This document shows positions 27,154 through 35,864 of a stretch of 64,000 nucleotides of DNA, in pieces (the first letter of the stretch is position 1; each line of letters begins with the position of its first letter). The notes beneath the pieces are model-generated. The model was not told where the DNA came from. It ran no database searches and was given only the letters and a program-made list of their open reading frames with translations. Source of the DNA: Lachnospiraceae bacterium (GTDB lineage: Bacteria; Bacillota; Clostridia; Lachnospirales; Lachnospiraceae). Position numbers and translations under genes: made by a program. The stretch covers positions 1 through 64,000 of the forward strand of contig SVFG01000001.1 in assembly GCA_015056975.1 (NCBI GenBank), read 5' to 3'.

Positions 27154-28560
27154 ATGGGAATTATTAATGAGGAAAATAAAGATAATGGCAGCCAAATTAA
27201 GAATTATTCATCAATGACGATTATAGCTATGATACTAGGAATATGCGGGTTGGTTTTAAGTTGCGCTTGTATAGGAATGTTGCCTGCAATGGCTGGAGCT
27301 GTTTTGTCAATAATTACATTAGTAAAAGGGACAAAGAAAAAAGGAATTGCGTTGATTGCTTTAGTTTCATCTGTTTTGGGAATTGTTATTGCTGTAGTAG
27401 TTGGAATAATAGCGATGTTCGCTTCTGATGATACGGTTAATAGCGATATCGGTCAAGAGCAAGGCGTAATTAAAGACTCCATAGAGGAAGAAAATGATAC
27501 AGTACAAGTATTAGGCAAAAATTTAACAATTCGTGAATGGGGGGAATTAAAGAACGCTGATAAAGTTGAGTTTATAGGTAAGTATTGGGCTAAGCGTGGC
27601 GATGGGTCATATATATTTATATACAAAGAGGCTGATGGAAAAGGGAATATTGTGAATGTTAATATTTTTGCGACGGATAAAACGACAAACAAAAAGTTAT
27701 CGGAGTTGGATAGTGCATCTCATAAAGATGAAAAGTATGTAAAAATAATATGTGACTATGATAAGATGGTTATAAATGATGATGGAATGGTTCACTTTTA
27801 TGTAACAGCGCATGAAGCGGAGATATTAGACCCTAATTCAAAAGAGGTAAAGAAATTAAGTGGTCGTTACTTCTATATTGGAGATACTATTAATTTATCT
27901 GGTGGTGTAGTTTATAAGGTTTTGAGTACAGGCATAGAAGAAAATTTCACGGGTACATGTGTCTACGTTGAGATTGAAATTGAAAACCAAGGTGAAGAAG
28001 AATATTGTACATATGGGTTGAATGCGCGATTTTATGGGGATGGTTATCAGTTAACACCTGCATTGGGGGATGATAGGTCGTTTAATGGCTGTGAATTAAC
28101 AAAAGGTCGAAAGAGTATTGTGAGATTTTACGCAGAATGTCCTAATTACAATCAAATTGGAACGATAGAGGTGGAATTTTCCGATATTGCAGACTTAGTT
28201 ATCGTTATTAAAGAAGAGAAGACTAGTAACGTTGGGCAAAGCGTGGAATATTTGGATTTGTGGAATAATCATACAATGTACATTAGGCTGGATAATACAT
28301 ATTTGGAGATTTATCCAATTGATAAGTCATCGTTCTTTTTGGCTATCAGAGATAGCGATGGTTTGGATTTAAGAGATCTTCGTTTTGGAATTGCAGAAAA
28401 TAGATTGGATGCAAATTGTTTGGATAAGGGATTTAACTTGAAACTTTCGGTATCATCCGATGGTAATTCTATTAGTGTTATACAAGATGGAGATATTCCA
28501 TATTGTGAGGGTATGGACTTTTCTGGAACTTATACAGGTTATTCTGAAACTCCGCAATGA
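27154..28560 (+). CDS. Membrane protein with DUF4190-like N-terminus and Ig-like extracellular part
   Basis: A 468-residue protein when started at the ATG seven bases after GGGAGG. Two membrane segments (residues 20-60 and 65-95, about AMILGICGLVLSCACIGML and IALVSSVLGIVIAVVVGII) form a DUF4190-like hairpin. The extracytoplasmic region includes a beta-rich stretch (GTCVYVEIEIENQGEEEY) like the DUF4352/DUF5067 modules of Firmicutes surface proteins. It is the only substantial gene of the island bounded by duplicated tRNA-Gln sequence, and it is AT-rich. No integrase accompanies it. Cargo function unknown. Confidence 0.7.
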   Translation: MGIINEENKDNGSQIKNYSSMTIIAMILGICGLVLSCACIGMLPAMAGAVLSIITLVKGTKKKGIALIALVSSVLGIVIAVVVGIIAMFASDDTVNSDIGQEQGVIKDSIEEENDTVQVLGKNLTIREWGELKNADKVEFIGKYWAKRGDGSYIFIYKEADGKGNIVNVNIFATDKTTNKKLSELDSASHKDEKYVKIICDYDKMVINDDGMVHFYVTAHEAEILDPNSKEVKKLSGRYFYIGDTINLSGGVVYKVLSTGIEENFTGTCVYVEIEIENQGEEEYCTYGLNARFYGDGYQLTPALGDDRSFNGCELTKGRKSIVRFYAECPNYNQIGTIEVEFSDIADLVIVIKEEKTSNVGQSVEYLDLWNNHTMYIRLDNTYLEIYPIDKSSFFLAIRDSDGLDLRDLRFGIAENRLDANCLDKGFNLKLSVSSDGNSISVIQDGDIPYCEGMDFSGTYTGYSETPQ

Positions 28561-28714
28561 TACCGATATTAAATGAGATTATTCGCAGAACGATATTTAT
28601 TGTTTTTAAGGGAATATTATTAAAATGGTAGAAAAGAGTTTGAGAAGAATAATCATAATTATGGGCAAGGTAATTTATAGAATGAAAAAGCTCAATTGCC
28701 TGAGAAATAAGGTG

Positions 28715-28737
28715 ATAGGTAATTTCATAGGTAAATT
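28715..28737 (+). repeat. Tandem 12-mer near the right end of the tRNA island
   Basis: ATAGGTAATTTC then ATAGGTAAATT, a diverged version of the pair at 26908-26930, about 57 bases before the right tRNA fragment. The surrounding gap 28561-28793 is AT-rich; a 47-codon frame from 28625 has no convincing ribosome site. Confidence 0.4.
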
Positions 28738-28793
28738 CCTCAATATTATTAATCATAAACCCGCATAAATTCAGGGAATATCGTTTCTGGTAT

Positions 28794-28841
28794 AACGGAC
28801 TCTGACTCCGTCATTTCAAGGTTCGAATCCTTGTAGCGCTG
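28794..28841 (+). repeat. Duplicated 3' end of tRNA-Gln (right attachment site)
   Basis: 48 bases matching the 3' part of the tRNA gene with one mismatch. The upstream part of the cloverleaf is missing, so it is not a functional tRNA. It marks the right boundary of an integrated or formerly integrated element of about 2.1 kb. Confidence 0.8.
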
Positions 28842-28844
28842 TCC

Positions 28845-28877
28845 AAAAGAACCACAAGCGCATGCATGTGGTTCTTT
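28845..28877. terminator. Hairpin terminator after the tRNA fragment
   Basis: AAAGAACCACA / TGTGGTTCTTT with a ten-base loop, symmetric in A and T so usable on both strands. It may be the original terminator of tRNA-Gln before the island entered, now serving the convergent XRE gene. Confidence 0.75.
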
Positions 28878-28900
28878 GTCTTGAGAGGATAGTGCTTGCG

Positions 28901-29974
28901 CTATTCTACGTGCTCTTTGAGCTCGGCAACAAGTCTTTTAAATACTTCCTCATTCCGTACAAAATCAAATCGTTTGTCTTCCGATGTTTGCAATCTGAGA
29001 TTACAAGCATTACCTTTATAGTTTTTCGAGGTTCCTTTGTTTATATGCTTTATGAGATTAACCATCGGGGCTGTATAATCCATATCCTTTAAGTTGGCTT
29101 CAATAATTGCATATCTGCAGCTTTCTTCCAGTGCTTTTAGTGTATGCACTGTATCTTTCATATCGGCATACTCGAGTGCAATACGACTATAATAAAATGA
29201 AAGATCAAAAGCGTAAAAGCCCACATTGTCATCTGAAAACAGCCGCCGGAGGATATCAATTGCAAAAGTATATGCTTCAATGATTTCCTCATGCGTAAAT
29301 GGAACTTTTGAAGTCATATTGCACGCAGTTAATGCGGCCTCATGGATTAAATTCATTATGTAACTTTGACATGCGCCTACACCTTCTTCTCCATCAAGAA
29401 TGGCACTCCGAAGATTTTCTCTTGTTATGAAAAACGTACCACTCATGTCAGCATAGTATAATGCTTTTTCTTTATCGATATTAGCATAAGTGTAACTCAA
29501 GCGTTGTATGACTCGTTCTCTTTGTCGGGGCTCAGTTGATTTTTGCAAAAGTTCTTCGCCGAGCGTGATGATAAGCGTTGCTTTATCTTGGGGAAATGGA
29601 TATACGGCCTCTCTGTTGATTGCAAACATAAGTCCTTCGATTACACGGCAATCATTTGGAAATTCAGCATATGCCTTTTCCCACATTTCCAGATTTTTTT
29701 GATTTTCTCCATTTTGTTGAAAAATCTCACTTTGTCTTAGATATTCGCATATTGTTTCTTCAACTCTTATCTGATCTACACTGAGTAATTCATCAACAGT
29801 TACATTAAAATAAAAAGCTATTTTAGGCAACAACGTAATATCCGGAAAGCCTTCTCCCCGTTCCCATTTCCCTACGGATTGCGGAGTAATTCCAAGGTGC
29901 TTTGCAAGAGCTTCCTGGGTTATGTTTTTGTGTTGTCGCAATGCACGCAGTTTTTCCTTCAAGTTAATTTCCAT
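28901..29974 (-). CDS. XRE-family regulator with large C-terminal helical repeat region
   Basis: A 357-residue protein when started at the ATG preceded by AAAGGTGG; the track start adds 29 improbable residues. Residues 1-65 form an HTH domain (LRALRQHKNITQEALAKHLG, then SVGKWERGEGFPD). The rest is helical and TPR-like (EMWEKAYAEFPNDCRVIEGLMFAI, LIEHTLKALEES-type pairs). Such regulators often sense a peptide or small ligand through the repeats, or recruit a partner. Its promoter carries a perfect palindrome, suggesting autoregulation. Confidence 0.85.
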   Translation of the reverse strand: MEINLKEKLRALRQHKNITQEALAKHLGITPQSVGKWERGEGFPDITLLPKIAFYFNVTVDELLSVDQIRVEETICEYLRQSEIFQQNGENQKNLEMWEKAYAEFPNDCRVIEGLMFAINREAVYPFPQDKATLIITLGEELLQKSTEPRQRERVIQRLSYTYANIDKEKALYYADMSGTFFITRENLRSAILDGEEGVGACQSYIMNLIHEAALTACNMTSKVPFTHEEIIEAYTFAIDILRRLFSDDNVGFYAFDLSFYYSRIALEYADMKDTVHTLKALEESCRYAIIEANLKDMDYTAPMVNLIKHINKGTSKNYKGNACNLRLQTSEDKRFDFVRNEEVFKRLVAELKEHVE

Positions 29975-30000
29975 AAATTTAAACCACCTTTGTTTAGAGT

Positions 30001-30014
30001 GATAAGCGCTTATC
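30001..30014. promoter_or_regulatory. Perfect palindrome, probable operator of the XRE gene
   Basis: GATAAGCGCTTATC, 14 bases, located between the putative -10 and the ribosome site of the minus-strand XRE gene. Position and symmetry fit binding of a dimeric HTH repressor to its own leader. Confidence 0.6.
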
Positions 30015-30022
30015 CTGTTTAT

Positions 30023-30052
30023 ATAGTAGCAAAAGAATAATAGCTGTTTCAA
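30023..30052 (-). promoter_or_regulatory. Promoter of the XRE/helical-repeat regulator
   Basis: On the minus strand, TTGAAA, 18 bases, TACTAT; the palindrome at 30001-30014 lies just downstream. Confidence 0.5.
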
Positions 30053-30120
30053 GAACCGCAAGGTTTATTTTCGGGCGGATTTCACAACCGAGGGTTGTTT
30101 TTTCGAGGAAAAGTAATGTC

Positions 30121-30149
30121 TTGAGAAATTCCTGTAATATGAGTATAAT
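30121..30149 (+). promoter_or_regulatory. Promoter of the sensor kinase operon
   Basis: TTGAGA, 17 bases, perfect TATAAT, 46 bases before the kinase start. A small ACAACC/GGTTGT-TTTTTT hairpin lies just upstream (about 30083-30104), possibly ending any read-in. Confidence 0.8.
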
Positions 30150-30195
30150 AAAAACAGCCTGAAAAGGTTAAAGATACTTAAGAAACGGATAACAT

Positions 30196-31689
30196 ATGAG
30201 AAAACAGGACTCCCTACACGACGGTTATGCAAAACATAATATCAGATTCTCCATCCGAAAGAAAATTCTGATGCTTTCGGCGGCGGCAGCATTGCCTTTT
30301 TTATTGCTGGTAGTGTATCTGGTGATTTCCCTGACCAATTACAGCCGCACTTATGACCAGATTGTGAGCAATCTGACGGTTGCAAATAACTACAATCTGA
30401 ATTTCAAGGAAGAGATGGACGAGAGTCTTTATAAGCTTGTAGTAGGTTATGTGACTTTTGATAATATATCCAAGGATGATACACTGAAAGATCCCTATGT
30501 GTTGATCCGTGAATTGCGGGGAGAGTTTACCAAGCTGATGGACATTACCACAGAGATAGAGAGCAAGATGTGGTTGCAAAGTCTTCTCCGAAATATTAAC
30601 ACCTTGGAAAAGCGGGTGGATGATATAAAAGAAAGCGCGCTTAAGGGCGGCATGTACAATGAAAACATTGAAGTGCTGGATAAAAATATATATATTCTGA
30701 CGGAACTGATTCAGGATGATATTCAGTATTACATATATTATCAGACCAAGAGTATGGATAAGATTACAGATACGCTCAATAAGCAGGTGCAGGATTTTAT
30801 TTTTCTGTGCAGTATCATTATTGTAGTGCTGGTGATAGCGGTGTCGGTTACCACTTGGCTGATTGCATCCGGAATCAGACGCCCCATACAGGAGCTTTAT
30901 GTTGCTACTGAAAAGGTGGCAGAGGGAGATTTCAGCGCCCGCGCGGATGTGACTTCCAAGGACGAGATTGAGGTGCTTGCCAAGGGCTTTAACAATATGA
31001 CTGAGAATATGCAGGCACTTGTGGACGAGATTAAAGAGGACGAGGCGAAGCTCAGAAGGGTGGATCTTCGACTGTTGCAGGAGCAGATAAACCCTCATTT
31101 CCTTTACAACACGCTGGATACTATCGTGTGGCTGATAGAGGGCAATGAAACCGAGAAGGCTGAGGAAATGGTGGTTACATTGTCCAATTTCTTCCGTTTG
31201 GTGCTCAGTAAAGGTAAAGAATTTATAACCATCCGTGAGGAGGAGCAGCATATTGCCAGTTATCTGGCGATTCAAAAGATGCGGTATCATGATATTATGG
31301 AGTATGACATCCAGATAGACAAGGTGCTGTATGACTATCAGATTCCCAAACTGACCTTGCAGCCCTTAGTTGAAAATGCTCTGTATCATGGACTAAAGTA
31401 CAAAAGAGCAAAGGGTTATATCCATATTAATGGTGAGAAGACGGGAGATGTGATAGTCTTAACGGTTAGGGATAACGGTGTTGGTATGGATGAGGAGGAA
31501 CTGGAGCTTTTACGCAAAGAGATTGAGCGTCCCTGCAAGGAGACGGAGAAGGGCTTTGGAATGGCAAACGTCAATGAGCGGATTCATATGTATTTCGGGC
31601 AGGAATATGGTATGACAATCCGGTCAAAGAAAAGAAAAGGTACTATTGTGGAGATAACAATCCCGGCAATCCGGGCAGAAGAAACGTAG
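30196..31689 (+). CDS. Sensor histidine kinase, YesM/LytS type
   Basis: A 497-residue membrane kinase. TM1 lies at about residues 25-48 and an extracellular sensing region of about 155 residues follows. TM2 lies at about 208-228, then HAMP (RPIQELYVATEKVAEGDFSARADV), then the His-kinase region with phosphoacceptor QEQINPHFLYNTLDTI, and a GHKL ATPase (LQPLVENALYHGLKY, VRDNGVGMDEEEL, GFGMANVNERI). The next genes encode a binding lipoprotein and an AraC-type response regulator, forming one operon for extracellular sugar sensing. Confidence 0.95.
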   Translation: MRKQDSLHDGYAKHNIRFSIRKKILMLSAAAALPFLLLVVYLVISLTNYSRTYDQIVSNLTVANNYNLNFKEEMDESLYKLVVGYVTFDNISKDDTLKDPYVLIRELRGEFTKLMDITTEIESKMWLQSLLRNINTLEKRVDDIKESALKGGMYNENIEVLDKNIYILTELIQDDIQYYIYYQTKSMDKITDTLNKQVQDFIFLCSIIIVVLVIAVSVTTWLIASGIRRPIQELYVATEKVAEGDFSARADVTSKDEIEVLAKGFNNMTENMQALVDEIKEDEAKLRRVDLRLLQEQINPHFLYNTLDTIVWLIEGNETEKAEEMVVTLSNFFRLVLSKGKEFITIREEEQHIASYLAIQKMRYHDIMEYDIQIDKVLYDYQIPKLTLQPLVENALYHGLKYKRAKGYIHINGEKTGDVIVLTVRDNGVGMDEEELELLRKEIERPCKETEKGFGMANVNERIHMYFGQEYGMTIRSKKRKGTIVEITIPAIRAEET

Positions 31690-31696
31690 TGATTGG

Positions 31697-32743
31697 GTGA
31701 AAAATATGGGTAGAGTAAAAGGACATGGGTTATGGAAAACTGTACCGGTTTATTTCCTGCCGGTTATTATACTGATATGTTTAATCGGTTGTGGCAAAGA
31801 GTTCGGACCGGGAGAGACAGAGCAGGTACTTACACCGAAGGATGAGAATCTGATTGTGGTGGGAGTGTCCCAGGTGGGAAGCGAATCCATGTGGAGAACT
31901 GCCAATACAGAGTCTGTCCAAAGCGTGTTTACAAAAGAAAATGGGTACTTTTTACTTTTTGACAATGCCAGACAGAAGCAGGAGAATCAGATAAAAGCAC
32001 TCCGAAGTTTTATTTCCCAAAAAGTGGACTATATTGTATTTTCACCTATTATGGAGAATGGCTGGGATACGGTTTTGCAGGAGGCAAAGGAGGCAGACAT
32101 TCCGGTGATTATCATGGACCGTATGGTGAATGTTAAGGATGATTCCTTGTACATAACCCGTGTGGGTTCTGATTTTGATGCGGAAGGCAGATGCGCCGGA
32201 GAATGGCTTGCGGAGTATCTGAAAAAGCAGGAACGTGCGGAGGAGCCGGTAAACATAGTGGTGCTTCAGGGGACGGAAGGCTCCACTTCCATGATTGGAA
32301 GAACGGAAGGATTTAATGCAATAGCGGAGCAATATGAAAACTGGAATATATTGGAGCAGGTAAGTGCGGATTATACAACGGCAAAAGGGCATGAGGTCAT
32401 GGAAGGACTGCTTATGCAGTATGATGACATTGATGTAGTGGTATCTCAGAATGATGATATGACTTTCGGTGCGCTGGAAGCTATTGAGGAGGCAGGTTTG
32501 ACCTCCGGTATAGAGGGAGATATTATTATGATTTCCTTTGATGCGGTAAAGGCGGCTCTTAAGCTGGTGCAGGATGGTATTATTAATGTGGATATCGAAT
32601 GTAATCCTGTGTTGGGCGAAGAAGTGGAAAAGGTAATCAGTGCGCTTGAGAACGGAGAGGCGGTTGATAAGACTTATCCGATAGAGGAAAAGGTTTTTAC
32701 GATTGAAAACGTAGGCGAATTTATAGATGACAGAACCTATTGA
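31697..32743 (+). CDS. Sugar-binding lipoprotein associated with the two-component system
   Basis: A 348-residue periplasmic-binding-protein-fold lipoprotein (lipobox LICLIGCGKE). It resembles the CUT2 binding protein at 35865: WRTANTESVQSVFTKENGY versus YRTANDKDMKAMFTEENGY, and GWDTVLQEAKEADIPVIIMDR versus GWDSVLKDAQAEGIKVILFDR. Lying between kinase and regulator genes, it probably presents bound sugar to the kinase's extracellular domain rather than to a permease (inference). The start is uncertain: GTG 31697 or ATG 31706. Confidence 0.9.
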   Translation: MKNMGRVKGHGLWKTVPVYFLPVIILICLIGCGKEFGPGETEQVLTPKDENLIVVGVSQVGSESMWRTANTESVQSVFTKENGYFLLFDNARQKQENQIKALRSFISQKVDYIVFSPIMENGWDTVLQEAKEADIPVIIMDRMVNVKDDSLYITRVGSDFDAEGRCAGEWLAEYLKKQERAEEPVNIVVLQGTEGSTSMIGRTEGFNAIAEQYENWNILEQVSADYTTAKGHEVMEGLLMQYDDIDVVVSQNDDMTFGALEAIEEAGLTSGIEGDIIMISFDAVKAALKLVQDGIINVDIECNPVLGEEVEKVISALENGEAVDKTYPIEEKVFTIENVGEFIDDRTY

Positions 32744-32754
32744 GGAGAGAGAAG

Positions 32755-34365
32755 ATGCTAAAAGTTTTTGTGGTGGATGATGAGAGTGTAATCAGAGAAG
32801 GACTCAGGGATAATATACCGTGGGAGCAGTATGGCTATCAGTTTGTGGGAGAAGCGGCTGATGGAGAGATGGCGCTTCCATTAATCCGCAAAACGACGCC
32901 GGATGTACTTATAACGGATATTAAAATGCCCTTTATGGATGGGTTGTCCTTAAGCAAAATCGTGCATGATGAATTTCCCAAGATGAAGATTATCATTATC
33001 AGCGGTTATGATGACTTTGAATATGCCAGACAGGCAATTGAGGTGGGAGTGGAACAATACATGCTGAAGCCCATTACCAAGCTTTCACTAAAGAAGGCAT
33101 TGCTTGAACTGAAAGAAAAAATAGAGCAGGATATGGAACAGAGCGATTATCAGGTAATGTTCCAGAATGAGATGCATGTGTATGAACAGTTTTCCAGAAG
33201 ACGCTTCTTTGAGAAGGTACTGGAGGGAGAGCTGTCTGTTAAGGAGATTTATGAGGAGGCGGCGAAGCAGTCCATTGAGATTACTGCCTCGGGATATAAT
33301 CTTATGTTTTTCTGCCTGATGGAAAAGAAAAAAGCGGCATCTGCAGAGGAGCAGGAGGAATTTTCGCGTATACAGGACAGCGTGCTGCATTCCTTTTTGC
33401 GCTATCCGCAATACATCCTGTTTCGTTGGAATGTAAGTTGTTATGGTGTGTTGATAAAAGGTGAACTGACTCAGATAGAGGAGTTGACCGACAGAGCGCT
33501 CGGCAACTTAAAGAGAATTTGCGTTCCCGAAGAAGAAATGCTGGAATGGTATGTGGCAATCGGTGAGCCGGTGGAACGATTGAGTATGTTGCCGGAGTGC
33601 TATCAGAAGGTAAATCATTATTTGGCATACCGCTTTATTATGCCGGATATACATGTGCTGTCCCACAAAGTGCTGGAGGAACATCCGGCGGTAAGGGAGG
33701 AAAAGAGCATTGAACATATAGAGTCCTCCAAAATGGATCCGGCGGTCATTCGAGATTTCCTCTCCAGAGGAACAAGAAATGAAATCGATGATTTTGTGGA
33801 TACTTATATGAGAGGAATACGGGAAGCTCTGGAATCCAGAATGTTCCGCGATTATGTGGTGTTAAATATCCGTTTTACAACCATTGCATATGTGGAATCC
33901 ATTGGGGCCACGCAGGAAGAGCTTATCAGTAAAATGGCAAACTGCAGTCAGGATATGAATATGAAGCCGGAGGAAGTGGTTGCATATTTTACAGATTCCC
34001 TCCAGGCAGCAATAGCTATCCGTGACAAAGAAAGCGATTATCAGAGCGGTAAAATTTTGCGGCGTGCATTGGATTACATTGACGCAAACTACGATAAGGA
34101 AAATCTTTCGCTTAACAGTGTTGCAAAAGAGGTTGATGTAAGCTCCAATTATTTCAGTGCCATTTTCAGTCAGGGTATGCAGAAAACCTTTATTGAGTAT
34201 GTTACCGCAAAGCGCATGGAAAAGGCAAAGAAGCTTTTAAAAGCAACGGACAAATCCTCCGGAGAAATTGCTGCAGAAGTCGGATACAAGGACCCCCATT
34301 ATTTCAGCTTTGTATTTAAAAAGACCCAGGGGCAGAGCCCCAGAGAATACCGCACAGGTAAATAG
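32755..34365 (+). CDS. Response regulator with AraC-type output (YesN-like)
   Basis: A 536-residue regulator. The receiver domain occupies residues 1-120 (VFVVDDESVIREGL, phosphoacceptor Asp in DVLITDIKMPFMDG, Lys in YMLKPITK). A long linker of about 300 residues follows, and the C-terminal AraC helix-turn-helix pair has VAKEVDVSSNYFSAIFSQGM and IAAEVGYKDPHYFSFVFKKTQG. It most likely activates the sugar transporter operon at 35.8 kb. The start at ATG 32755 follows GAGGAGAGAG. Its stop abuts the stop of the convergent repressor gene with no gap. Confidence 0.95.
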   Translation: MLKVFVVDDESVIREGLRDNIPWEQYGYQFVGEAADGEMALPLIRKTTPDVLITDIKMPFMDGLSLSKIVHDEFPKMKIIIISGYDDFEYARQAIEVGVEQYMLKPITKLSLKKALLELKEKIEQDMEQSDYQVMFQNEMHVYEQFSRRRFFEKVLEGELSVKEIYEEAAKQSIEITASGYNLMFFCLMEKKKAASAEEQEEFSRIQDSVLHSFLRYPQYILFRWNVSCYGVLIKGELTQIEELTDRALGNLKRICVPEEEMLEWYVAIGEPVERLSMLPECYQKVNHYLAYRFIMPDIHVLSHKVLEEHPAVREEKSIEHIESSKMDPAVIRDFLSRGTRNEIDDFVDTYMRGIREALESRMFRDYVVLNIRFTTIAYVESIGATQEELISKMANCSQDMNMKPEEVVAYFTDSLQAAIAIRDKESDYQSGKILRRALDYIDANYDKENLSLNSVAKEVDVSSNYFSAIFSQGMQKTFIEYVTAKRMEKAKKLLKATDKSSGEIAAEVGYKDPHYFSFVFKKTQGQSPREYRTGK

Positions 34366-35442
34366 TTACGTGTCAGAGCTTTCGCGCTCCACTAAAAACC
34401 AGGGGATTTCCCGTGAAAGAACGGGAAGTCCTTTTAATTTGTCGATTATCATGGAAGCGGCCGTCTGCCCGGTCTCGTGAAGCTTGTGGGACAGAGAGGT
34501 AATGGAGAGCGGACCGGAGGTGCATAAATAAGTATTGTCAAAGGAAGCAACCGCCATATCCCCGGGCAGGGTATAGCCGGAAAGCTGTAATTCCCGAATC
34601 AGCCAGTATGCAATCTCATCATTGTGACAGACAACGGCAGTGCAGTCCGAGAGACTGTTTTTTATGAATGATTTTAAAAAGAGCGTATCCTGTGCCGCCT
34701 GTAATTGGTTAAGCTCCCTTGTGGAAAACCATCCTACGTGTCCGTCTGATATCGGCAGGCCAAGCTGCGTAAGAGTCTCCAGAAAGCCTCTGTAACGCTC
34801 CGTTCCCTGTAAATCATCAATCTTAAAGATACCTGCAATGGATGTGTGCCCGGCGTTGGCGAGGTGGCGGATTAGCTGTTCGCTGCCGGAAAGATTATCA
34901 TCCTTAATGTAGAGAATGTCAGAAAGCTCGGGATAATAATTATTTAAAAACAGGACGGTGGTACCCATTTCCTGAAGCTTTTTATAGAGTGTAGGATTGG
35001 GATTGGGAAGAGCTGACTTACAGCCTTCCACCAGAATGGCACGCAGGGGTTTACCGATAAGCTCCAAGAGAATTTCACGCTCTCTAGCGATTTCGTTGTG
35101 TGTTTCCCATATCTTGCAGGAATAACCGTATGTCTTCAGGGAGCCGGTAATGTCATCCAAAAGCCCGGGATAAAAATACTCATCTTTATTGGAAATCAGA
35201 ATACCGATTGTGTTTGCAGAGGCGTCGGAAGACAGTCCCGTAATATAGGAACCGCTACCGTGTCTCTTTTCGATTAAGCCCTCTTGCTCCAAAATAGATA
35301 AACTGAGGCGGACAGTTTGCCGGCTTACTTTATATTTGGTACAAAGCTCCATTTCGGAGGGCAGACGCACATTGCCGAGGGATATATTTTTGTGAATCCA
35401 TTCTCTTAAAATTTCGGTAAGCCATTTATATTTGATAGCCAT
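34366..35442 (-). CDS. AraR-like transcriptional repressor (GntR HTH + LacI-type ligand domain)
   Basis: A 358-residue chimeric regulator. An N-terminal GntR winged helix (RLPSEMELCTKYKVSRQTVRLSL, QEGLIEKRHGSGSYI) is fused to a periplasmic-binding-like effector domain (NTIGILISNKDEYFYPGLLDD, AVVCHNDEIAYWLIRELQ, GDMAVASFDNTYL). This is the architecture of AraR, the L-arabinose repressor of Bacillus. It lies divergent to the CUT2 transporter, so that operon is its likely target. The start at ATG 35442 follows GAGAGGAGTTTATC. Confidence 0.9.
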   Translation of the reverse strand: MAIKYKWLTEILREWIHKNISLGNVRLPSEMELCTKYKVSRQTVRLSLSILEQEGLIEKRHGSGSYITGLSSDASANTIGILISNKDEYFYPGLLDDITGSLKTYGYSCKIWETHNEIAREREILLELIGKPLRAILVEGCKSALPNPNPTLYKKLQEMGTTVLFLNNYYPELSDILYIKDDNLSGSEQLIRHLANAGHTSIAGIFKIDDLQGTERYRGFLETLTQLGLPISDGHVGWFSTRELNQLQAAQDTLFLKSFIKNSLSDCTAVVCHNDEIAYWLIRELQLSGYTLPGDMAVASFDNTYLCTSGPLSITSLSHKLHETGQTAASMIIDKLKGLPVLSREIPWFLVERESSDT

Positions 35443-35751
35443 GATAAACTCCTCTCTGTTCAAAAGAGACTTTGGTAATATTTTATTTGGAATAATTTAT
35501 GCTTTGTTTATCCGACAGAATCAGACAAAATAAAATAATCCAAAACAGGCATAAAATAATTACAAAAAAGTTACATATCACAATAAACTGCACAACAAAT
35601 AATGGGCAGAAAAGTGGATGGAATTTCCAAAAATCATACAAAATAATAAAAAAACAATACTGTTTAGTAGGAAAACAAAAGAAAAAACAAAAGTTGTATT
35701 TAAAATGAATTATATCATGATAAAGTTGTATTGTAAACAAGTGATAAACCG

Positions 35752-35768
35752 CAAAAGTACGCGTTTTG
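35752..35768. promoter_or_regulatory. Probable AraR-type operator
   Basis: CAAAAGTACGCGTTTTG, with symmetric ends and a GTACG core as in GntR/AraR sites, directly upstream of the transporter -35. The rest of 35443-35751 is very AT-rich; AAAGTTGTATT occurs twice (about 35691 and 35723) but no further signal is firm. Confidence 0.5.
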
Positions 35769-35773
35769 TTTGA

Positions 35774-35802
35774 TTGACGCTTAAGAAGTACGGTGATATC
35801 TT
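35774..35802 (+). promoter_or_regulatory. Promoter of the CUT2 sugar transporter operon
   Basis: TTGACG, 17 bases, TATCTT. The expected leader contains a GGGG-AGGAGAAAT-CCCC hairpin (about 35811-35827) flanked by GATATC words, before GGAGGAAATT at the start codon. Confidence 0.65.
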
Positions 35803-35864
35803 GGATACATGGGGAGGAGAAATCCCCAAAGTGATATCAATATAGGTATAGGAGGAAATTATTG

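Noticed and set aside
28625-28768. 47-codon ORF near the right end of the tRNA island
   Set aside because: No convincing ribosome site; overlaps the 12-mer tandem.
28794-28841. Second functional tRNA-Gln
   Set aside because: Lacks the 5' acceptor strand and D arm; only the 3' 48 bases are present.
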